Source: JAQUOA01 sp037443785
GTDB taxonomy: Bacteria > Bacteroidota > Ignavibacteria > UBA10030 > UBA8401
NCBI GenBank assembly: GCA_037443785.1
Contig: JBBINR010000006.1
Location: 50,236-114,235, forward strand
Length of the DNA: 64,000 bases
Direction: 5' to 3'
Below the pieces are notes generated by a model. It saw only the letters and a program-made list of their open reading frames with translations. It ran no database searches and had not been told where the DNA came from. Both the position numbers and the translations under genes were made by a program. The number at the start of each line of letters is the position of its first letter. Within the stretch, counting starts at the first letter, position 1. Of this stretch, positions 43,741 through 54,083 are shown piece after piece.

Positions 43741-46323
43741 ATGACGATCAAAGAATTTTACACTAAAGAATACGACTGCATTTTTCGCTTTCATCGATGC
43801 GGTGCAAGCGGTATCGAGATTGCGGCCGAACTTTCCGAATTAGTCGATGCCACACTGACCAAACTCTGGTACGAGCTTCCGGAAGAAGGCCGAAATTCGT
43901 TCGCGGTTACGGCGCTTGGCGGATACGGACGCTACGAAATGTCTCCGCATTCGGATGTTGACGTAATGATTTTGTTTCAGAATGAAGAGGCAAAAATAAA
44001 GAACAGCGATGCGGCACAAAAATTTCTTCACTCAATGTGGAATATTGGTTTCGATGTCGGCCACAGCGTGCGAACCATCGCGGATTGCTTGAACCTGTAT
44101 CAAACGGATGTCGATGTATGGGCATCGATTCTTGAAACCCGCTACGTGTGCGGCAACCGATCCGCGGTAGAAAATTTTTCCGACGCGCTGCTGACGCACA
44201 TTCAGCAAAAACAGGATATGAAATTCATCGGTTCGGTTATTGCCGGCGTGGATGAACGGCATAATAAGTACGAACATTCCGTGAAACTGCTCGAGCCGAA
44301 TTTGAAAAACAGTGCCGGCGGTTTGCGCGATCTTCATTCGCTCTTATGGATTTACCGTTCTGCCAATCCAACATATTTTGCCCTTCACCCAATGCAGATG
44401 AACGAATCTGCCTGCGCATTAATGCTCGAGCAATTCACGCATGACACGCTTATCTCGCAGGAAGAGTATTCGGAACTCATGGCATCGTACGATTTTCTGC
44501 TGCGCATCCGCCACGAAACCCATTACGTTTCTGAATCGCAGAATGATATTCTGGAATTTTCAAAACAACTTACGATTGCTCACGGATTGCGGTTCAGATT
44601 CGAAGACAAAATTCAAGCTGTTGAAACCTGCATGCGCGAATACTTTCTTCATGCCCGTGCACTCTTTCGACTCAATCGGCGGCTGATCAGCCAGTTTCGG
44701 CGCAGCACTTCGACATCGTTCTGGTCGAGATTACGCGAACAAGTGCTCGATGAATTTTACGTCATCAGAAACGGCCAGCTTCATTTGCGCAACACGGCAA
44801 AGGAATTTTCTTCCCCGGCAAACCTGGTGAAAGGATTCTATTGGTCCGCGTTTCATTCGCTGGAACTGGATCCGACATTATTTTCAAAAGTAGAATTCAT
44901 GCTTCGCGATCAAAAATTTTTCACGCTTGATGAAAAAAACGAAAGCGAAATCGCCTCGGAATTTCTCAATATTCTCCGCCTTCCGTCCAACGTTGCCGTC
45001 ACACTGCAATTGATGAATGACTGCGGCTTGCTTGGAAAAATCCTGCCCGAATGGGGAAACCTTGTCGCGTTCTTCCAGCACAGCATGTATCACTACTACA
45101 CCACCGATGCACACACGCTTATCGCACTTGAGCATGCGGAAAATTTATTGCAAAGCAAAAGTATTCTGGGCGAAGCGATGCGCTCTCTGCCGCAAAAAGA
45201 ATTATTCTACCTCGCCATTTTGTTTCATGATATAGCAAAACCCATTGATATAAAAGACCATGAAATACGAGGGGTTGACATCTGGATGAATATTCAAAAA
45301 CGCTGGAAGATCGCCGACGAAAAAAACTTGGTGGCATTTCTTATTCGCAATCATTTATTGATGGAACAGATTGCCTTCCGCCGCAATACCGGCGATGCAA
45401 AAACCGTCGAAGAATTCGCTTCTGTCTTTTCCGATCCCGAACAGCTGACGAATCTCTTCGTGCTGACGTATGCCGATCTTTCGGCAGTGAATAAATCGGT
45501 CTGGTCGAACTGGAAAGAAACATTGCTGCAGGAATTGTTTTTAAGAACGCAGCGAACCATCCTGAAGCAGCACGACACGCTTCCTTCCCGGCATCCGGAT
45601 GAATTACAAGAACATATTTCATCTTTTCCCAATTCTCTGTATGGAGAAGTGTTTTCTACCAAAGAAGTGCGTGAACATATTGAAGCCATCACCCATCTTG
45701 AGACGGTTGCAACATTCATCCGGCACGATGAGTCGCACAGCGTGGTCACGGTCATTACCCGCGATGCACAATCGCTCCTTTCGTCATTGTGCGGTGTGTT
45801 GTCGGCTAACGATGCGAGCATTATCGATGCAAATATTTTCACCGGCAATAATGGGATCGTGATCGATCAATTCCGTGTCGTCGATTCGGTTTCAAAGTCA
45901 GTCTTGACAAAAAACCATGAAGAAAAATTACGGCAGGATTTCCTTGCTGTATTGAAAGATCACGAAACGTTGAATCATTTATTCGAACGGCATCATCGCC
46001 GATGGAAACGAAGATCAAAGCCGCTCTTCCATCCGAATATCCGGATCGATGTGGTCTTTCATGAAACGAACAAAGATACCATCGTGGAAGTCTACGCGCC
46101 GGATATGACCGGATTTCTCTACAAAGTAACTCAGACGATTTCGCGACAAGGATTGCAGATCAATTTTGCAAAACTTGCCACCCGCGGAGATGGTATTGTC
46201 GATTCGTTCTACATCAGCGAATACGGCGGGCAAAAAATTTCACAACGCGAGCAGACTCACTTACGAGAGAAGATTCTTAATACCATTTCTCAATTGATTA
46301 ATGTGCAGATGGAAAACGTGTAG
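43741..46323 (+). CDS. glnD: GlnD-type bifunctional uridylyltransferase/uridylyl-removing protein
   Basis: This 860-residue protein has the complete GlnD layout. The nucleotidyltransferase motif is GGYGRYEMSPHSDVD (G60, S71, D72, D74), followed by a helical middle with SAGGLRDLHSLLW. The HD phosphohydrolase domain has H496-D497 in LFHDIAKP and a later NHLLMEQIAFRR. Two ACT domains, around residues 660-720 and 775-840, sense amino acid. GlnD adds and removes UMP on PII proteins in response to glutamine. No glnB, glnK or glnA is in the window, so the target lies elsewhere. Spacing to murI is small, so they may share a transcript. Confidence 0.88.
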   Translation: MTIKEFYTKEYDCIFRFHRCGASGIEIAAELSELVDATLTKLWYELPEEGRNSFAVTALGGYGRYEMSPHSDVDVMILFQNEEAKIKNSDAAQKFLHSMWNIGFDVGHSVRTIADCLNLYQTDVDVWASILETRYVCGNRSAVENFSDALLTHIQQKQDMKFIGSVIAGVDERHNKYEHSVKLLEPNLKNSAGGLRDLHSLLWIYRSANPTYFALHPMQMNESACALMLEQFTHDTLISQEEYSELMASYDFLLRIRHETHYVSESQNDILEFSKQLTIAHGLRFRFEDKIQAVETCMREYFLHARALFRLNRRLISQFRRSTSTSFWSRLREQVLDEFYVIRNGQLHLRNTAKEFSSPANLVKGFYWSAFHSLELDPTLFSKVEFMLRDQKFFTLDEKNESEIASEFLNILRLPSNVAVTLQLMNDCGLLGKILPEWGNLVAFFQHSMYHYYTTDAHTLIALEHAENLLQSKSILGEAMRSLPQKELFYLAILFHDIAKPIDIKDHEIRGVDIWMNIQKRWKIADEKNLVAFLIRNHLLMEQIAFRRNTGDAKTVEEFASVFSDPEQLTNLFVLTYADLSAVNKSVWSNWKETLLQELFLRTQRTILKQHDTLPSRHPDELQEHISSFPNSLYGEVFSTKEVREHIEAITHLETVATFIRHDESHSVVTVITRDAQSLLSSLCGVLSANDASIIDANIFTGNNGIVIDQFRVVDSVSKSVLTKNHEEKLRQDFLAVLKDHETLNHLFERHHRRWKRRSKPLFHPNIRIDVVFHETNKDTIVEVYAPDMTGFLYKVTQTISRQGLQINFAKLATRGDGIVDSFYISEYGGQKISQREQTHLREKILNTISQLINVQMENV

Positions 46324-46363
46324 CGAATGTCCTTTATGGTTCGTTGACTCAATGGAAAAAATT

Positions 46364-47176
46364 ATGGCTGATCAAAATCAAAAAGCAATCGGTGTATTCG
46401 ATTCCGGTATCGGCGGTTTAACGGTCGTCCGTGCATTGCTTGAAAAACTTCCGAATGAGAACATCGTCTATTTCGGCGATACGGCACGCGTTCCGTATGG
46501 TCCAAAATCTCCGCAGGTTGTCCGTGAATATACGGTTGATGATACCGACTTTCTTCTTTCCAAAGATGTGAAAATGATTGTCGTTGCATGCAACACCGTT
46601 TCTGCCGTTGCATTGGATGTTGTACAAAAACGAGCAAACCTTCCCGTCACCGGCGTGATTATTCCCGGAGCAGAGGCTGCGATGAAAGCAACCGTACACA
46701 AACGCGTGGGCGTTATCGGAACAATTGGAACGATCAACAGCAATGCCTATGCGAATGAATTGAAGCGGCTGCAATCAACGGTTCACGTGTTTGGAAAAGC
46801 ATGCCCGCTGTTCGTTCCGTTGGTTGAAGAAGGATGGCTTGACAACAAAGCGACAGAACTCATCGCTGCCGAATATCTTTTTCCGCTCGCAGCAGAGAAA
46901 ATTGATACGTTGATTCTCGGATGCACTCACTACCCGCTTTTAAAAAAGACAATTTCAAAAGCGACCAAAGGAATGGTAACGCTGATCGATTCCGGCGAGG
47001 CAACGGCAGCGACGGTAGAAAAAATATTAGGCGATCATAAATTGAAAAATACCAGTGCCCAAAAACCAAATATCCAATTTTTTGTGAGCGACGCCCCTGA
47101 AAAATTTACATCGGTCGGCGAATTATTTTTAGGAAGAAAATTGGGCGTCGTACGAAGAGTTTCGATAGGAAAATAA
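46364..47176 (+). CDS. murI: Glutamate racemase
   Basis: This cytoplasmic enzyme of about 270 residues makes D-glutamate for peptidoglycan. Signatures are IGVFDSGIGGLTVV, VYFGDTARVPYGPKS, the first catalytic cysteine in VACNTVSAVA, and the second in LILGCTHYPLL. In-frame ATGs also occur at 46352 and 46301. The latter lies inside glnD, and 46364 was chosen because GGA is suitably placed before it, although 46352 is possible. A small lipoprotein gene follows 2 bp after its stop. Confidence 0.92.
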   Translation: MADQNQKAIGVFDSGIGGLTVVRALLEKLPNENIVYFGDTARVPYGPKSPQVVREYTVDDTDFLLSKDVKMIVVACNTVSAVALDVVQKRANLPVTGVIIPGAEAAMKATVHKRVGVIGTIGTINSNAYANELKRLQSTVHVFGKACPLFVPLVEEGWLDNKATELIAAEYLFPLAAEKIDTLILGCTHYPLLKKTISKATKGMVTLIDSGEATAATVEKILGDHKLKNTSAQKPNIQFFVSDAPEKFTSVGELFLGRKLGVVRRVSIGK

Positions 47177-47178
47177 CT

Positions 47179-47478
47179 ATGAGAAAGATGAAAAATCCGT
47201 TAGTGCTTTTTCTTCTTGTCGTTTCAATAACAACTGTCAGCTGCACGGAAGAAAATCTTGTTAAGACAACGGGACGAATAGTCTATATTTCGCTTGAGGG
47301 AGGATTTTACGGAATACTTGGTGATGATGGTGTAAAGTACGATCCGGTCAATCTTTCTTCAGATTTTCAACAGGATAGTCTTGGTGTGCGATTTGAAGGA
47401 AAAATTCTTACCGATCAAACATCCATACACATGTGGGGAAAGTTATTGCAACTCTCCCGGATCGACAGATTACAGTAG
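47179..47478 (+). CDS. Small lipoprotein of unknown function
   Basis: This 99-residue protein has a lipoprotein signal peptide ending in T-V-S-C and a compact beta-rich remainder (GRIVYISLEGGFYGILGDDG, GVRFEGKIL), which looks like a small OB- or SH3-type barrel. No family was recognised. It begins directly after murI (AGGA upstream) and is likely cotranscribed. Confidence 0.7.
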   Translation: MRKMKNPLVLFLLVVSITTVSCTEENLVKTTGRIVYISLEGGFYGILGDDGVKYDPVNLSSDFQQDSLGVRFEGKILTDQTSIHMWGKLLQLSRIDRLQ

Positions 47479-47613
47479 ACGTCAGCACTATAGCGGCCTC
47501 TTTTCCTTCGCATAATCAAGAGCAGAAGATGCCGTTGCATTCGATGAAGAAATATATTCCCATGCGCCGGTAGTTGTACTAAATACTGCCTCGAGGATTA
47601 CCGAAATACACTC

Positions 47614-47642
47614 TTGATATTCACATAACTATTTTTTACCGT
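47614..47642 (+). promoter_or_regulatory. Promoter, TTGATA-17-TACCGT, for glycogen phosphorylase
   Basis: TTGATA (47614-47619), 17 bases, TACCGT (47637-47642). The rest of the 280-bp gap holds only a short, start-less open stretch on the minus strand. Confidence 0.4.
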
Positions 47643-47760
47643 AGTACAGATTTTTACGGAAATCGAAGCCTCCACACCGGCTCTGCATCATTTCATCGAC
47701 AAAATGTTTGCAGTCGCACGTATGTTCTAAAAAACAACCGCATGAAGATTGGGGTTGATT

Positions 47761-50235
47761 ATGAACACTCTCTCTCCGACATCAACACGAACAGCTTTAA
47801 CGCCTGATACCATTCAACACGCTATCATGGATAATTTATACTGCATTCAGGGGCGCATTCCTCGAACGGCAACACGCAATGATTGGTACATGGCTGTAGC
47901 GTATACTGTTCGAGACCGTATTCTTCACAAATGGATGCAGACGATTGATGCGTACATGGGAAACAATAAAAAATCGGTCAGCTATCTTTCGGCGGAATTT
48001 TTGATCGGTCCGCAGCTTGGCGCGAATATGATCAATCTTGGAATTTATGAGAACGTGCGTCTCGCCGTTAAGGAACTCGGGCTAAATCTCGACGATCTGC
48101 TTGAACAAGAAGAAGAACCGGGCCTTGGAAACGGCGGACTTGGCCGGCTCGCAGCCTGCTACCTCGATTCGCTCGCGTCAATGAAAATTCTCGGTGTCGG
48201 ATACGGCATCCGATATGAATTCGGAATTTTCGATCAAGAAATTCGCAACGGCTGGCAAGTAGAAACAACCGATAAATGGCTGCGGCTTGGAAATCCATGG
48301 GAAGTGCCGCGTCCGGAAATTTGTTTTGATGTCAATTTCGGCGGACACACAGAATATTTCACCGACAATAATAAACGATTGTGCGTCCGATGGATTCCTG
48401 GAAAAATTGTCCGTGGAGTCGCGTGCGATATTCCCATTCCCGGATATAAAGTTGATATCGTAAATCTTCTGCGGTTGTGGAAAGCGGAAGCCGCAGAATC
48501 GTTTGATGTGCGGACTTTTAACACCGGTGATTATTACGGTGCGGTCGAAGAAAAAGTTTCTTCGGAAAATATCACTAAGGTGCTGTATCCAAACGATGAA
48601 TCTCTCGCAGGGAAACAGCTGCGGCTCGAACAACAATATTTTTTTGTCTCTTGTTCACTGCGTGATATGATTCGTGTTCACATCAACAGAGGGCAAGAAA
48701 TTAAAACATTTCATGAATACTATGCAATCCAATTAAACGATACTCACCCATCCATCGCTGTCGCCGAACTGATGCGTCTCCTGGTTGATGAGCACGCGCT
48801 TGACTGGGAAATAGCATGGGAGATTACGCAAAAAACTTTTGCCTACACAAATCATACGTTGCTCCCCGAAGCGTTGGAAAAATGGTCGCTTCCATTATTT
48901 GCACGCATCCTTCCCCGTCATCTTGAAATTATTTACGAAATTAATTCCCGCTTCCTCGATGACGTGCGAAAAAAATATGCTGCAGATGATGCGCGCATTG
49001 CAGCGCTTTCCATCATTGATGAACATGGTGAACGTTCCGTGCGTATGGCTCACCTTGCCTGCGTCGGCTCTCATGCAATTAACGGCGTTGCAGAATTACA
49101 TTCCGAACTCCTGAAGCAGAATGTTCTTCGAGAGTTCTATGAACTGTTTCCCGAAAAATTTCTTAACGTAACGAATGGCGTTACGCAACGACGATGGATG
49201 GTATTGAGCAATCCGCGATTGAGTGAATTGATTACACAACAGATCGGCGAAGAGTGGATTCATGCGATGGACACGGCGTTAACACCGCTCGAAAAATTTG
49301 CTGAGAATGCAAAATTCCAAAAAGCATGGCGGGCAATAAAATTGGAAAACAAAATCAAATTATCCGCTATGATCAAAGAACGGACAGGCATTGTTGTCAA
49401 TCCCGATTCGTTGTTCGATATTCAGGTCAAACGTATCCATGAATACAAACGGCAGCATCTGAATATTCTCCACGTTATTACCCGCTATCTCAAAATAAAA
49501 AATAATCCGGAAAGCCATTGGGTACCGCGCACGGTCATCTTTGCCGGTAAAGCTGCACCGGGATATTCTATGGCAAAGCTCATCATCAAGCTCATCACTT
49601 CTGTTGCCGATGTGGTCAACAATGATTCGACAATCGGTAACGCATTAAAAGTAGTATTCTTTCCTGATTTCAACGTAAAAAATGCTCAATCGATTTATCC
49701 TGCGGCAGATATTTCGGAACAAATTTCCACCGCGGGAAAAGAAGCATCGGGCACAGGCAATATGAAATTTTCTATGAATGGTGCTCTCACCATTGGTACA
49801 CTCGACGGAGCGAATGTTGAAATACGAGAAGCAGTCGGCGCCGATAATTTCTTTCTGTTCGGATTAACTGCCGACGAAGTGCAAACCACAAAGCAATACG
49901 GCTACGATCCCGCAGCATATTTACGTAAGCAAAATGAATTGAGCGAAGCATTAGAACTCATCGCTCAGGGATATTTTTCAAACGGGAATCGAGATCTTTT
50001 TGCTCCCATTGTTCAATCATTGTTGCATCACGATGAATATTTGGTTGCCGCAGATTTTCAATCATACTGTGAATGTCAGGATCGTGTCGACGCGGCGTAT
50101 TGCAATCCGACGGCATGGACAAAAATGTCGATTCTCAATGTTGCGCGTATGGGTAAATTTTCATCGGACAGGGCCATTCGTGAATATGCAGAAAAAATAT
50201 GGCAGGTAACGCCGACCAACATTTCGATATCTTAA
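47761..50235 (+). CDS. glgP: Glycogen/alpha-glucan phosphorylase
   Basis: This 824-residue cytoplasmic enzyme of the GT35 family releases glucose-1-phosphate from alpha-1,4-glucan. The whole length matches: VSYLSAEFLIGPQLG, EPGLGNGGLGRLAACYLDS, LNDTHPSIAVAELMRLL, NVTNGVTQRRWM and KRIHEYKRQHLN. The pyridoxal-phosphate lysine is K669 in GTGNMKFSMNG. The ATG at 47761 follows GGGGTTGATT; a TTG at 47749 in the same frame is less likely. No other glycogen gene is adjacent. Confidence 0.95.
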   Translation: MNTLSPTSTRTALTPDTIQHAIMDNLYCIQGRIPRTATRNDWYMAVAYTVRDRILHKWMQTIDAYMGNNKKSVSYLSAEFLIGPQLGANMINLGIYENVRLAVKELGLNLDDLLEQEEEPGLGNGGLGRLAACYLDSLASMKILGVGYGIRYEFGIFDQEIRNGWQVETTDKWLRLGNPWEVPRPEICFDVNFGGHTEYFTDNNKRLCVRWIPGKIVRGVACDIPIPGYKVDIVNLLRLWKAEAAESFDVRTFNTGDYYGAVEEKVSSENITKVLYPNDESLAGKQLRLEQQYFFVSCSLRDMIRVHINRGQEIKTFHEYYAIQLNDTHPSIAVAELMRLLVDEHALDWEIAWEITQKTFAYTNHTLLPEALEKWSLPLFARILPRHLEIIYEINSRFLDDVRKKYAADDARIAALSIIDEHGERSVRMAHLACVGSHAINGVAELHSELLKQNVLREFYELFPEKFLNVTNGVTQRRWMVLSNPRLSELITQQIGEEWIHAMDTALTPLEKFAENAKFQKAWRAIKLENKIKLSAMIKERTGIVVNPDSLFDIQVKRIHEYKRQHLNILHVITRYLKIKNNPESHWVPRTVIFAGKAAPGYSMAKLIIKLITSVADVVNNDSTIGNALKVVFFPDFNVKNAQSIYPAADISEQISTAGKEASGTGNMKFSMNGALTIGTLDGANVEIREAVGADNFFLFGLTADEVQTTKQYGYDPAAYLRKQNELSEALELIAQGYFSNGNRDLFAPIVQSLLHHDEYLVAADFQSYCECQDRVDAAYCNPTAWTKMSILNVARMGKFSSDRAIREYAEKIWQVTPTNISIS

Positions 50236-50269
50236 CAACGGCTATCTTTTAATTTTCGGGAGTTCACGT

Positions 50270-50827
50270 GTGAAATCCATTCTGCTTGTGCTGTTCTTCG
50301 GCATTACTATATCACAGCAATCTGTTTGCCAGCTAAAAGGAGATTTTTTTATTTGCTACGGATTTGAGTTTCCCAGCGGCGGATATCTTTCGCTTCGATA
50401 TTATCCTATGGATAAAATCGGAATGGAAGTGTACAGCAGCACGTTCTGGAATATTTTCAATTACGGAGTTCGCGCAAATATTCATGCTGCAACGGAACTT
50501 CCGCACACATATATCTCAATCGGATTCACAAATATCTCTGCTTACAATCCCGATGCGGTGTATGATACTTCAAGCACCCAGCCGATGTTTCTCAGAAGAA
50601 TTATACAAGGAATTGATCTCGGAATTGGACGCGAAGTCGAACTCGATTTCAAACATTTTTCTTTTCAGCTCGGACCAACCTATATTCTCAAAATGGAAGA
50701 CACGTTTTTAAATCCGGCGCGAAAAGAAGAAACTTTTTCCAACACTCCGCTTTTTTCTTATTATCTCGTCGGCATTCAACTTGCACAACTGCCGGAAAAA
50801 ATCCGCAACCGATACGGGGTGAAGTAA
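50270..50827 (+). CDS. Exported beta-barrel-like protein
   Basis: This 185-residue protein begins at GTG behind GGGAG, with a signal peptide ending near SVCQLKG. The mature part shows alternating strands with aromatic residues (YGFEFPSGGYLSLRYYP, HTYISIGFTNISAY, FSFQLGPTYIL) and looks like a small outer-membrane barrel. No known family. It converges with the DUF5916 gene (15-bp gap). Confidence 0.6.
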   Translation: MKSILLVLFFGITISQQSVCQLKGDFFICYGFEFPSGGYLSLRYYPMDKIGMEVYSSTFWNIFNYGVRANIHAATELPHTYISIGFTNISAYNPDAVYDTSSTQPMFLRRIIQGIDLGIGREVELDFKHFSFQLGPTYILKMEDTFLNPARKEETFSNTPLFSYYLVGIQLAQLPEKIRNRYGVK

Positions 50828-50842
50828 CTTTTGTCAAAAAAT

Positions 50843-53287
50843 TTACAAGCTCAACCAGTAACTCACTTTCATTACGTACGTATTGTCCGGCGCAACAAGA
50901 AATGTATTGTCGATATTTTGTGAAAGACTGGTCGAATATCCGCCGGGTTGAAAGAATGATCGCCCATGCGACCAGACAAAATAGAATGTGCTTCCTTCAC
51001 GGTATTCCCACCGCAGAACAACATTGGAAATAAACGATGTGCGATTGAAATCCACATTTTCTGTATACGCGTATGGCTGCAAATTACCATCCGGTTGAAG
51101 AACAGAAAAATTCTTGTAGTGTCCTTTTGCCCAAAAGAATTGATTGTACACTTGAAGTGAAAGTTCGTTTGTAAAGAGAATTGACCCGCGAAGTGTTAGA
51201 TCTGTTCCGTCAACATCCCGTTCTCCAAAAACAACGACAGGCAACGATGGAGCGAAGGTAATATTGCTGTCAACTGTTATATTGGCAAATGATGCCAGCG
51301 CGCGGTCAGTTGCATAGCCAAGCGATACACGGTATTCCATTGATGGCGTGGGGCGGACAATCAGCGTACCGGCAACATTATTGATAGTTCCCCCTTTTTC
51401 ATTCCGTCGAAAATTATCTTCAAGATTGACGATTATGGGTTCTCTATTGTCGCTTTCAATTTCTCCCCGGACAAAATAACTTGCGGGTGCATTGTATGCT
51501 CCAAGTTTGCGTGCTTCGTACGGATCTTTTGCCGAAAGCGAATATTGCACGGAACCTTCCATCGACCAATAATTCAATAACTGACCGAATGCATCAACTT
51601 CCAATTGTTTAAAGAGCAATAACCGATCGTAATTCCAGCGAATGTGAGGAACAAGCGTAAAATTGTACGAACGAAAAATATCGCCTGGCGTATAATTTCG
51701 ATAGGCAACATTGCCGATGATGCCGTGATCATTCGGACTTCGATAAAATCCGATATCGTTGATATAGTATCCTCGCGATGTAAAATCATAACTTACGCCA
51801 TAAACCCAAGTCCCATTGACACGAGCGAAATTTGCTTTTCCGGCATTTCCTACTCCCACCTCGCCTAAGGAAGGGATAAACCGCATAATGGATTTCGAAT
51901 GTGCAAAAAATCCATTGAAGCGATAATTGTTGTTATCAAATTTTATATCCCAATCTGCACCCGCAGTATAGGCAGGGTTTTTTCCGTTGTGCGCAGTAGC
52001 AGTAATAATGCCGCCGATATTTGAACTGCCCCAGAAGTCTTGCTTTACACGGAAGAGATTATAGGAAGAGGTTGGTTCTGCAAGAACAGTTTTTGAATTT
52101 CCAAGCGTATCTTGGTACGTAAAATCTTCTTCGTTTGTCAGAGCAGTCAACACGCCAATCGATGTTCCATTTTCTGTCTTGCCGGAAAGTTTTGCGGCAC
52201 CAAGAATCGCTACAGAACGCGGCTCGTCGGTGATGATTCTTCCATCTCCCGGTAGATTGACAGTAATCGCTTTCCCGATTCTTCGCGAATAAAATAATCC
52301 AGGTCCAAAATCGCCGCCGAACGTTACGAATCGAATAATCTGTGTCCCTTCGATAAAGAACGGCCGCTTCTCCGGGTAAAATGTTTCGAATGTGGTCAAA
52401 TTTAAAACTTCAGGATCAGCTTCAACCTGGGCAAAATCTGGATTGAACGTTGCATCAAGCGTGAAGTTCGAGGTCACTCCATATTTAATATCAACCCCGG
52501 CATCGGGGCGGATTTTTTCAATTTTTTCACGCGCGGGCGTTTGCGGATAATGTTCTGACGATCCAACAGCATACGGAAGCACTTCAAACTGAGGAGGAAG
52601 TTTTACATCTGACATGCCCGTCATTGTTCCGAAAAGGGATGCAGCTCCTGCAACTCCTTTTTTCATCAACATCCAATGCGATTCTTCCTGCGTACGGGAA
52701 ATTTTTCTGACAAAGTTAACTCCCCACGTATCGTTTCCTTCGGTAAAACGAATTTGTGACAACGGAATTTTCATTTCAACGCTCCATCCGTTTGGAAGCA
52801 GCTGCGCGTGTGAATCCCACACCGGATCCCACGAATAATCTTCGTCACGTCCATCGTTAAAATTGAGCACATCGATTTTTGATCCTGATGCATACACCTG
52901 AAATATAAATGCTGTTTGTTTGTCATAATAACTGTCGAAACCAACGGCAAAATAATCAGACTCAATGGTATTGTCCCGCCGTGCAAGCCGGGCAGCAATT
53001 TTATTCGGATCAGAATCATACATCATCGCAAAAAGGTAAATGTTGTTATCATCGAATAAAATTTTCACTTCAGTTTTTTCTGTTGCCGCCTGGCCTTCGT
53101 CCGGATTGTTCTGAATGAAACCATCGGCAATATTTGCCTGTTTCCAAACTTCGTCATCTTCAAAGCCGTTAATAACCGGAGGAGTTGTCGTGCGAACCGC
53201 TCGAAATGTTTTTGCGTTATTCTCCGCAAAGAGAAAAGAAGTTGAAACGGCAAGCAGAAGAAAAAGGAAAAAATATTTCATCATCAT
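50843..53287 (-). CDS. Outer-membrane protein with CBM9-like N-terminus and DUF5916 barrel
   Basis: This 814-residue exported protein has a signal peptide (FLLLAVSTSFLFAEN). A CBM9-like beta-sandwich (residues 30-220) contains PPVINGFEDDEVWKQA, VKILFDDNNIYLF and WSVEMKIPLSQIRF. A long outer-membrane barrel of the DUF5916 type follows (YGVTSNFTLDATFNPDFAQVEADP, FYPEKRPFFIEG) and ends in MKVSYWLSL. The Asn-Pro-Asp-Phe-Ala-Gln-Val-Glu-Ala-Asp motif is diagnostic for this group in Bacteroidota. Carbohydrate or aromatic-compound uptake has been suggested for such proteins, but the substrate here is unknown. Confidence 0.85.
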   Translation of the reverse strand: MMMKYFFLFLLLAVSTSFLFAENNAKTFRAVRTTTPPVINGFEDDEVWKQANIADGFIQNNPDEGQAATEKTEVKILFDDNNIYLFAMMYDSDPNKIAARLARRDNTIESDYFAVGFDSYYDKQTAFIFQVYASGSKIDVLNFNDGRDEDYSWDPVWDSHAQLLPNGWSVEMKIPLSQIRFTEGNDTWGVNFVRKISRTQEESHWMLMKKGVAGAASLFGTMTGMSDVKLPPQFEVLPYAVGSSEHYPQTPAREKIEKIRPDAGVDIKYGVTSNFTLDATFNPDFAQVEADPEVLNLTTFETFYPEKRPFFIEGTQIIRFVTFGGDFGPGLFYSRRIGKAITVNLPGDGRIITDEPRSVAILGAAKLSGKTENGTSIGVLTALTNEEDFTYQDTLGNSKTVLAEPTSSYNLFRVKQDFWGSSNIGGIITATAHNGKNPAYTAGADWDIKFDNNNYRFNGFFAHSKSIMRFIPSLGEVGVGNAGKANFARVNGTWVYGVSYDFTSRGYYINDIGFYRSPNDHGIIGNVAYRNYTPGDIFRSYNFTLVPHIRWNYDRLLLFKQLEVDAFGQLLNYWSMEGSVQYSLSAKDPYEARKLGAYNAPASYFVRGEIESDNREPIIVNLEDNFRRNEKGGTINNVAGTLIVRPTPSMEYRVSLGYATDRALASFANITVDSNITFAPSLPVVVFGERDVDGTDLTLRGSILFTNELSLQVYNQFFWAKGHYKNFSVLQPDGNLQPYAYTENVDFNRTSFISNVVLRWEYREGSTFYFVWSHGRSFFQPGGYSTSLSQNIDNTFLVAPDNTYVMKVSYWLSL

Positions 53288-53430
53288 TCACCTAATCAAA
53301 AATAATTGAATTCAATAAAATCAACCCGGAATGGAAATGCAATCAACGAAGAGTTTTTTTTGTCGATTGTAAATACCGAAGCGGATCAATGGCCGGCCGC
53401 TTCGATAGTTACGGAAGAATTGAAATTTTG

Positions 53431-53847
53431 TTAGTGCCAAGCGCCAATAATTGCGCCCATTATAACAAATGTAACGACCCAATATCCTGCATTAATAAAC
53501 CATTGAGCAAGCGGACGCTGTTCAAAAAGATAGACAACCCCAATTGCAGGTGCTATCCATCCGATTCCCGCTGCTGCCCCTGCGGCAATGCCAAAGGCAA
53601 GAGTGGATTGCGGGCCGAGAAACATCCCAAGATTTATTGATGCAAGCAGCGTAAGGAAAAAAGCACCGCCAAAGGTTTTCCCCATATTGGCGTTTTTTAC
53701 TTTCTCGGGTGACATTCCTGAGACTTTCATCCACCGATGCTCGAAAAGCATCGGTGAAAACCATACCCACCCTGCAAGAAATGCTGAAACTGCCGCAACA
53801 ATAATTGCCCACCAATTTAATGTGCTGAATGCAGATGACATATCCAT
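53431..53847 (-). CDS. DUF1761 family membrane protein
   Basis: This 138-residue protein has four membrane helices and the DUF1761 signature: NWWAIIVAAVSAFLAGWVWFSPMLF with the W-x-W-x-S-P turn, then MSPEKVKN and GIGWIAPAIGVVYLFEQRP. Function is unknown. AGGAG nine bases ahead of the ATG fixes the start. It appears to be a single gene. Confidence 0.85.
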   Translation of the reverse strand: MDMSSAFSTLNWWAIIVAAVSAFLAGWVWFSPMLFEHRWMKVSGMSPEKVKNANMGKTFGGAFFLTLLASINLGMFLGPQSTLAFGIAAGAAAGIGWIAPAIGVVYLFEQRPLAQWFINAGYWVVTFVIMGAIIGAWH

Positions 53848-54028
53848 GGTAAATTCTCCTGTATTGTTTGAAATTTTTTTTGTCCGGCGGAAAGGAATGT
53901 GACAATGTATAAGGCAGAGTTGAGCAAATCAAGAAAAATGTGATTGAAAAAATTAAAAAACGACGTGCTTTAATTATTTTGGCGATGAATTGTGAGAAGA
54001 TTCTAATAAGAATATTCTAATTTGTGTT

Positions 54029-54047
54029 TTAGACAACCTACGTCTAA
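54029..54047. promoter_or_regulatory. Inverted repeat TTAGAC-7-GTCTAA ahead of the sensor kinase
   Basis: TTAGAC (54029-54034) and GTCTAA (54042-54047) form a perfect dyad, 37 bases before the kinase ATG, next to a repeated ATTCTAAT. Candidate operator; the regulator is unknown. Confidence 0.35.
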
Positions 54048-54083
54048 CTTCATAATGGTAATTGGATTCTTGTTTATACAATT

